A DNA stretch of 31,105 bases from a virus: positions 1-31,105 of IMG/VR virus record IMGVR_UViG_3300025130_000006; one strand, written 5' to 3'. Position 1 is the stretch's first letter. Each line of letters starts with the position of its first letter. A program made the translations under genes and the position numbers. The notes beneath the pieces were generated by a model. That model had not been told where the DNA came from and searched no databases. It saw nothing but the letters and a program-made list of their open reading frames with translations. Shown piece by piece: positions 26,764 to 31,105 of the stretch.

Positions 26764-26976
26764 ATGCCGACGACACCGCGCCACACGCTGCGCTACCCGT
26801 CGCTGGACGACACCATCGACCCGCAGCGTGACGTCGAGAACCTTGCCGTGGACGTGGACAAGTTCCCCAAGCATCTGTACGGCACGTCGGCGACGGTGCC
26901 GCTGGCGCAGATGGAGGATGGGGACCTGTACTTCCAGTACGAGGCGACGCCTGCTGGGACGACGGTCGGCCCGTGA
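26764..26976 (+). CDS. Small tail-associated protein
   Basis: This gene codes for 70 aa from ATG 26764 after CAGAGGGAGCCG. It begins PTTPRHTLRYPSLDDTIDPQ followed by RDVENLAVDVDKFP. This 'RYP-D-x-D-V-P/Q-x-D' opening is the same kind as at the start of the tail protein at 28271 (FGLPYPVLSDTPDVPRDIKALA), and is common at the N-termini of actinophage tail fibres, where it probably docks to the tail. Here it is almost the entire protein, so it may be a docking adaptor or a truncated fibre. Its stop overlaps the next gene. Confidence 0.65.
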   Translation: MPTTPRHTLRYPSLDDTIDPQRDVENLAVDVDKFPKHLYGTSATVPLAQMEDGDLYFQYEATPAGTTVGP

Positions 26977-28271
26977 CAGCGCGCCTCGTCCGCGACGACC
27001 CGTCGGGGCTGCGTGTCCACTGGGTCCGGTCGATACACACCAAGGTAGGCGGCCAGGCGGTCGAGGTGGTGAAGGTGTGGCGTGCCGAGGGTGGCACGGC
27101 GCGGCTCGTGTACGAGCGGGTCACCGACGTGGTGGTCACCCCGGTGTGGCCGTCGTCGGTGACGTTGGGTTCGGCGTTCACGGTGACGGGGACGGCCACG
27201 GACGTGAAGGGGCTGCCGGTCAACCAGGGCTCGGCGTTCGCCGAGGTGCTGAAGCAGGGCGCGTCGGCGTGGGAGCGGCTGGGGTCGGGGTCCCCGATCA
27301 GCAACGGCCAGTTCAGTATCCCGGTCGCTGCCCCGACGTACGGGGGCGCGGTGAGGTACCGGGTGTGGGTGGACGTGAACCCTCCGCTGCTCGACTCGGC
27401 CAGCGCCGAGCAGGCGTACACGGTGGCGTTGCCGACGATGGCCCGCCCCACCGCGTCGGCGCTCACCCACACCAGCCTCACCCTGGCGTGGACTGCCGTG
27501 CCGGGCGCGGACGGCTACCAGATCGGCAACAACGGATCGGTGATCGGCACGACGGCGGCGACCTCGCTGCCGGTCACGACCGCTCAGGCGACGCAGTACA
27601 ACTTCCAGGTCCGCGTCTACGAGGACACCCCGAGTGGCCGTGTGTACGGGCCGTGGTCACCGATCCTGTACTTCAACGGTGGCAGGCCGGAGGTGCGCGA
27701 CTCGGGCGCGGCGACGGTTCACGTCAACTGTGTCGGGTCGGGCTGCCACCGCAACGACACCGGCTGGAACAACCCGTACGTGCGGCAGGGGTTCTTCTCG
27801 TCCCCCTACGGCGGCGACGGGTACGTGGGCATCTTCGACTACGGCGACTGGGGTGTTGCCAACGCGATCATCAACGCGCTCGGCCGGAGCCGCTACGACA
27901 ACGGGTCGTGCACCCGTGCGATCACCCGCGTCTACAAGCGTGGCGACGTGGGCAACACGTCGTGCGTGCCGGTGAACTTCTACACGGGCACGTCGTGGGT
28001 GGGTGGGAGCAGGCCGGGCCTGTACCGCTACCTCACGTCGCCGACGCTCTGCTACAACACGTGGACGCAGATCGAACTAGGCGCCGCCGCCGGTAACGAC
28101 CTGGCCCGCCAGGTCGCGGGCTGCCGCAACATCGCCATCTACGCGAACAGTTCGGCGCAGTACGCTGCGCTGAACAACCACACCGCCGGTTCCGAGGATG
28201 GGGACCTGTGGGTGGACTGGTCGTGGAACTATGTGTCTCAGTCGTACATCGCACCGAGGACGTGGACCTGA
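26973..28271 (+). CDS. Tail fibre-like protein with Ig and FN3-type domains
   Basis: This gene codes for 432 aa from GTG 26973. Residues about 1-50 lead in. Residues about 50-155 form an Ig-like domain (TPVWPSSVTLGSAFTVTGTA, then VRYRVWVDVNP, SAEQAYTVALP). Residues about 155-235 form a fibronectin type III domain (ARPTASALTHTSLTLAWTAV, ADGYQIGN, TQYNFQVRVYED). The C-terminal 200 residues are rich in Tyr, Gly, Asn and Trp (WNNPYVRQGFFSSPYGGDGY, GVANAIINALGRSRYDNGSC) with scattered Cys, as in receptor-binding ends. It is coupled to its neighbours by overlaps. The expected role is binding to cell-wall carbohydrate. Confidence 0.7.
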   Translation: MTARLVRDDPSGLRVHWVRSIHTKVGGQAVEVVKVWRAEGGTARLVYERVTDVVVTPVWPSSVTLGSAFTVTGTATDVKGLPVNQGSAFAEVLKQGASAWERLGSGSPISNGQFSIPVAAPTYGGAVRYRVWVDVNPPLLDSASAEQAYTVALPTMARPTASALTHTSLTLAWTAVPGADGYQIGNNGSVIGTTAATSLPVTTAQATQYNFQVRVYEDTPSGRVYGPWSPILYFNGGRPEVRDSGAATVHVNCVGSGCHRNDTGWNNPYVRQGFFSSPYGGDGYVGIFDYGDWGVANAIINALGRSRYDNGSCTRAITRVYKRGDVGNTSCVPVNFYTGTSWVGGSRPGLYRYLTSPTLCYNTWTQIELGAAAGNDLARQVAGCRNIAIYANSSAQYAALNNHTAGSEDGDLWVDWSWNYVSQSYIAPRTWT

Positions 28272-28975
28272 TGCCTCAGACGTCGCAGTTCGGACTGCCC
28301 TACCCGGTGCTGTCGGACACGCCGGACGTTCCTCGTGACATCAAGGCGCTGGCCGACGCCACGGACGCGGCGCTGGCGAAGGTGAACGGCGACGTTGGTG
28401 CCACTATCGACCAGCGGCCGCTGATCGGCGCCGAGTTCCAGGCGATGAAGGCGAACCCGAACATCGGCGGGTGGTTCCAGTTCGGCAACCAGCCGGCGTG
28501 GCAGTCCCGCTGGGACTCGGTGTGGTGGACCTCCCGCTGGCCCGGTGGGGCGGCCGCCATCCAGAACGGCCCGGCCGGGGCGCCTGGCGCGGTCGAGTTC
28601 CCCTACAGCGGCATCTGGTACATCACACTGCACTTCGAGGCCGACCTGGGCAACTCGGTGTGGATCGCGTCGGTGGACGTGCCAGGCCGCTACCCCTACG
28701 GCAACCGCTGGGCGTGGCTGTGGGACATGCGCATCAACCACGGCATGGTCACCGGGCGCGAGTACTACGTGGCGAAGGGTGACAAGTTGTCGTTCCTGGC
28801 CTACTGCCGGGAGGCCAACGGGCGCACCAGCGGCACCGTCGGCAGCAACGTGTGGATGCGCGTGATCGCCCGCTACCTGGGTCCGCTGGAGGGTGCCACT
28901 ACCGGGCTGCCGATCCAGGTGACCTCGATGACCGACCCGACCGACCCCGCCGTCACCGCCAACCCGCTGCCGTAG
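28271..28975 (+). CDS. Tail fibre/minor tail protein with N-terminal docking motif
   Basis: This gene codes for 234 aa. The A of ATG 28271 is shared with the previous TGA. The N-terminal PQTSQFGLPYPVLSDTPDVP then RDIKALADATDAALAKVNGD is the common actinophage tail-fibre start (docking motif plus coiled coil). The C-terminal domain is Trp-rich (FQFGNQPAWQSRWDSVWWTS, NRWAWLWDMRI) with beta strands (GIWYITLHFEADLGNSVWIA), like C1q/TNF-type fibre heads. It ends GLPIQVTSMTDPTDPAVTAN. It is probably receptor-binding or a structural tip. Confidence 0.7.
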   Translation: MPQTSQFGLPYPVLSDTPDVPRDIKALADATDAALAKVNGDVGATIDQRPLIGAEFQAMKANPNIGGWFQFGNQPAWQSRWDSVWWTSRWPGGAAAIQNGPAGAPGAVEFPYSGIWYITLHFEADLGNSVWIASVDVPGRYPYGNRWAWLWDMRINHGMVTGREYYVAKGDKLSFLAYCREANGRTSGTVGSNVWMRVIARYLGPLEGATTGLPIQVTSMTDPTDPAVTANPLP

Positions 28976-28983
28976 GAGGAGAC

Positions 28984-29115
28984 GTGACCGAGACGCCTGA
29001 CGTGACCCCTGAGGCCGAGTACCCCGACGTGGACGTGCAGAACCCCGCCGAGGTGGACGACCCGGACCACCCCGACTGGCACCCCGACCTGGACGAGCCG
29101 GAGGTGGAGTCGTGA
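28984..29115 (+). CDS. 43-aa strongly acidic protein
   Basis: GTG 28984 follows TAGGAGGAGAC, a strong SD. The product (TETPDVTPEAEYPDVDVQNP and then AEVDDPDHPDWHPDLDEPEV) is almost entirely Asp, Glu and Pro, with no hydrophobic core, so it is probably disordered. Its stop overlaps the endolysin start (GTGA), so its translation may set endolysin level. It has no known function. It could be a small virion decoration or an inhibitor. Confidence 0.65.
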   Translation: MTETPDVTPEAEYPDVDVQNPAEVDDPDHPDWHPDLDEPEVES

Positions 29116-29768
29116 GGTCGCCTGCCAGCGCGCTGGCCGAGTTCCGTCGATGGACCACCTGCCGGGTCGGCATGTGCCTCTGGACCATTCAGCAGGTCTA
29201 CGGTGCGCCGCACGTGTTCCCCGACGCTGCCGCCCAGTGGAACAACTCCCGCCACAAGCACCCCGGCGACCGCAACCCGCCACCCGGGGTGCCGGTGCTG
29301 TACCTGGGTGGCCGCCACGGCCACATCGCCCTGTCCACCGGGCACGGCATCCGCTCCACCGACGCCCCGGTCAACGGACGGGTCGCCGAGGTGGACCTGG
29401 ACTGGCCCTACCGCCGGTGGGGCCACCGGTACGTCGGCTGGATCGGCGACCTCGGCGGCGTGCCCATCGCCGTCCCACCCGCACCGCACCCGGCGGTCGG
29501 GTCCGGTGCGGGTGGGGTGTACCTGGGGAAGTTGCACCAGGGCCAGACCGACTCCGACTCGGTGCGGATGCTGCAGCAGGCCCTCAACGCCCACCACCTG
29601 GCCCCACCCGGCAACATCACCCTGCCCGTCACCGGCACGTTCGGCGTCAAGACAGCGACCGTGGTGCAGGCCTGCCAGCGGCAGCACGGGTACGGCAACG
29701 ACCCGATGGGCCGGGTGTCGGTCGGGCCACGTCAGGCCGCGCACCTCGGGCTGCGCGTCGTCGGCTGA
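29112..29768 (+). CDS. Endolysin: CHAP/NlpC-like peptidase plus peptidoglycan-binding domain
   Basis: This gene codes for 218 aa from GTG 29112. Residues about 10-115 have the papain-like layout: CRVGMCLWTIQQVYG (Cys22 the likely nucleophile), WNNSRHKHPGDRNPPPGVPV, GGRHGHIALSTGHG (the catalytic His) and GIRSTDAPVNGRV. Residues about 140-215 are a type 1 peptidoglycan-binding domain: LGKLHQGQTDSDSVRMLQQA, TGTFGVKTATVVQACQRQHG. It would cut peptide bonds in host peptidoglycan at lysis, or act as a virion-associated lysin given its place among tail genes. No signal peptide is seen, so a holin is needed if it is the lysis enzyme. Confidence 0.8.
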   Translation: MRSPASALAEFRRWTTCRVGMCLWTIQQVYGAPHVFPDAAAQWNNSRHKHPGDRNPPPGVPVLYLGGRHGHIALSTGHGIRSTDAPVNGRVAEVDLDWPYRRWGHRYVGWIGDLGGVPIAVPPAPHPAVGSGAGGVYLGKLHQGQTDSDSVRMLQQALNAHHLAPPGNITLPVTGTFGVKTATVVQACQRQHGYGNDPMGRVSVGPRQAAHLGLRVVG

Positions 29769-29793
29769 CACCCGACGCGCACGTCTGTACGCT
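29765..29793 (+). promoter_or_regulatory. Candidate promoter of last fibre gene
   Basis: -35 CTGACA (29765-29770), 17-bp spacer, -10 TACGCT (29788-29793), starting within the end of the endolysin gene. A short hairpin, ACGAC-GAGGGA-GTCGT (29814-29829), then shows the SD in its loop just before the ATG at 29832. Confidence 0.5.
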
Positions 29794-29831
29794 GAGGCGC
29801 GGGTCCGTAGAGCACGACGAGGGAGTCGTTG

Positions 29832-31105
29832 ATGGCGTTCACGCCCACACCTGAGTCCTCGATGCCGACACCGGACGCGGTGCTGGCACAACTGCAACCT
29901 GAGCCGTCCGACCCGGACCAGACGAAGGGGTACATCACCCCGGACGACATCGAGTTCGGGTGGCAGGTGTTCCTGTCCAGGCTCGCGCACCACGACACGG
30001 CGTTGCAGGCGTTGCAGGCGGCTCAGGCTGCCGTGGTGGCGCGTGTCACGGCGCTGGAGGCGGCAGGGTCGGCAGGGTCGGCGCAGCCGCAGTTCCTGCG
30101 GGTCGCGTCGGAGACGAGCCTGCCTGCCGGTACGGATGGTGCGCTGCTGCTCGCCGAGGACACCGGCCAGTGGTTCGTCTACCGGAACGGTACGTGGAAC
30201 CGCCTGGGGTGGGACACCCCCACCGTGGTCGGCAACGTCGGCGCGGCGCTGAGCCGCATCCAGTCGCTGACCCAACTGCTGGACGCTCTGACGAGCCAGA
30301 CGGTGCTGCCGTACAGCCCTTCGACGCAGTACCCGGCCGGGTCGGTCGTGTCGAGCGGTGGGAAGGTGTGGCAGTCGCTCCAGCAGGTGCAGGGCACGAC
30401 TCCGAGCGCGAACACTCCGGCGTGGGCGTCGCTGACGCTGCCTGACCTCGCCGAGAAGGTGCGGCAGGCGCTGGCCGCGACGGGTGCGAGCGGGAACCTT
30501 CCTGCGGCTGCGGACCCGGCGGACGACGGGAAGGTGCTCGTCGCGCAGGGCGGCAAGGCCGTGTGGGGTCACAGCGGGCTGAGCATCGCTGACATCACCG
30601 GGTCGGACCCGGTTGACTACGACGCCACGCACGCCTACGCCGACGGTGACATCATCCGGTTCCAGGGGTCGTACTACGTGGCGAAGTCGGCGACGACTGC
30701 CGGGCAGGACCCGACGACGCACGCCGGGAAGTGGCTGGCGTTGGACATCGACGCCATCGCGTTGAAAGCCGCGCACGCCGCCAACCAGAACGACGACCTC
30801 ACTACTCGGATGGTGGCCGTCGAGGCGAAGAACACTCAGCAGGACACGGACATTGCCGCAAAGGCATCAACGGCTGTGGTGACGGCGTTGGCAGCGCAGT
30901 TGCCGCCTGCGGCTGCCACCCCCGCCGACGACGGCAAGGTACTCACCGCTGCTGGCGGTCACGCCGCGTGGCAGCCAGCAGCGCGGTCGATGACCGGCGT
31001 GTTCACGTTCACGCGGCCGTCCCCGTCGTCGCCGTCCACGCAGGGCATTCACGCAGCGGACGTTCCAGCCGGAAGTATCTTCCTCCGCCAACTCGACAAC
31101 AGCGG
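29832..31105 (+). CDS. Tail fibre with carbohydrate-binding repeats (partial, runs off window)
   Basis: ATG 29832 follows GAGGGAG. The frame stays open to the last base (424 codons), so the 3' end is missing. It has an N-terminal Pro/Glu-rich stretch, then GYITPDDIEFGWQVFLSRLA and a coiled-coil segment (LQALQAAQAAVVARVTALEA). Two CBM5/12-like motifs follow: LPYSPSTQYPAGSVVSSGGK with VWQSL (about 157-200), and DYDATHAYADGDIIRFQGSY with YVAKS (about 257-300). Such motifs bind chitin or other cell-wall glycans. A short element P-AADPADDGKVLVAQGGKAVW recurs near the end as PAAATPADDGKVLTAAGGHA, suggesting internal duplication. It is a likely adsorption fibre. Confidence 0.72.
   Translation, partial: MAFTPTPESSMPTPDAVLAQLQPEPSDPDQTKGYITPDDIEFGWQVFLSRLAHHDTALQALQAAQAAVVARVTALEAAGSAGSAQPQFLRVASETSLPAGTDGALLLAEDTGQWFVYRNGTWNRLGWDTPTVVGNVGAALSRIQSLTQLLDALTSQTVLPYSPSTQYPAGSVVSSGGKVWQSLQQVQGTTPSANTPAWASLTLPDLAEKVRQALAATGASGNLPAAADPADDGKVLVAQGGKAVWGHSGLSIADITGSDPVDYDATHAYADGDIIRFQGSYYVAKSATTAGQDPTTHAGKWLALDIDAIALKAAHAANQNDDLTTRMVAVEAKNTQQDTDIAAKASTAVVTALAAQLPPAAATPADDGKVLTAAGGHAAWQPAARSMTGVFTFTRPSPSSPSTQGIHAADVPAGSIFLRQLDNS

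Noticed and set aside
1-31105. tRNA genes, integrase/attachment site, insertion sequences
   Set aside because: No T-arm consensus with a matching acceptor stem, no recombinase motifs and no transposase with flanking inverted repeats were seen by eye.

Overview
The window is one continuous stretch of GC-rich, almost entirely plus-strand DNA that reads as the left and structural half of a long-tailed dsDNA phage (siphovirus) of an actinobacterium. The reasons are the gene order (small early genes, DNA methyltransferase, terminase, portal, MuF/protease, capsid, tail tube, head-tail connectors, tail chaperones with a frameshift, tape measure, minor tail proteins, endolysin, tail fibre), the strong third-position G/C bias, the many GTG starts and the 4-bp ATGA/GTGA overlaps between genes. 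No integrase, tRNA, host gene or CRISPR array is visible. A prophage is not excluded, and the host genus cannot be read from the sequence.

Layout. Positions 1-2646 hold three short transcription units (small protein, membrane-anchored protein, HTH protein). Each has its own promoter, an inverted repeat next to the -10 box, and dispersed repeats: the palindrome TTTCAG-N2-CTGAAA (four perfect copies in the window, one degenerate) and three pairs of a GATGATC-containing repeat. A 739-bp gene-free, hairpin-rich stretch (1908-2646) follows. From 2647 an overlapping operon encodes a ribbon-helix-helix protein, a C5-cytosine methyltransferase, a ParB-like protein, a probable small terminase, a small unknown protein and the large terminase. 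After another TTTCAG site come two small membrane proteins, the portal and a very large MuF-protease polyprotein (8470-12669).

The centrepiece is that MuF-protease gene. Two inteins (8809-9603 and 9745-10542) interrupt the conserved MuF motif, the second exactly between the N and first C of NCRC. Neither has a LAGLIDADG or HNH endonuclease in the sense frame. Instead the opposite strand of each intein carries a complete, nested gene for a HTH plus Vsr-like/PD-(D/E)XK nuclease (8890-9543 and 9757-10479). Each has its own Shine-Dalgarno and a possible -10 box. The two antisense proteins are related to each other and lie codon-on-codon over the sense intein frame. I interpret this as inteins whose homing endonuclease is encoded antisense inside the intein, found twice in one host protein.

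Downstream, a promoter and leader hairpin precede the major capsid protein, which is followed by a 17-bp-stem hairpin. Then come a second structural protein, a small connector-like protein and the tail tube protein, whose stop codon is followed by a 95-codon open -1 frame with no usable start (possible programmed frameshift extension). Next are connector and completion proteins, the G/GT tail chaperone pair, the tape measure (1057 aa), four to six minor tail or fibre proteins, an acidic 43-aa protein, an endolysin and a tail-fibre gene that runs off the right edge.

Method limits: everything was read by eye from the sequence and its translations. Family names are recognised from motifs and synteny, not from searches.
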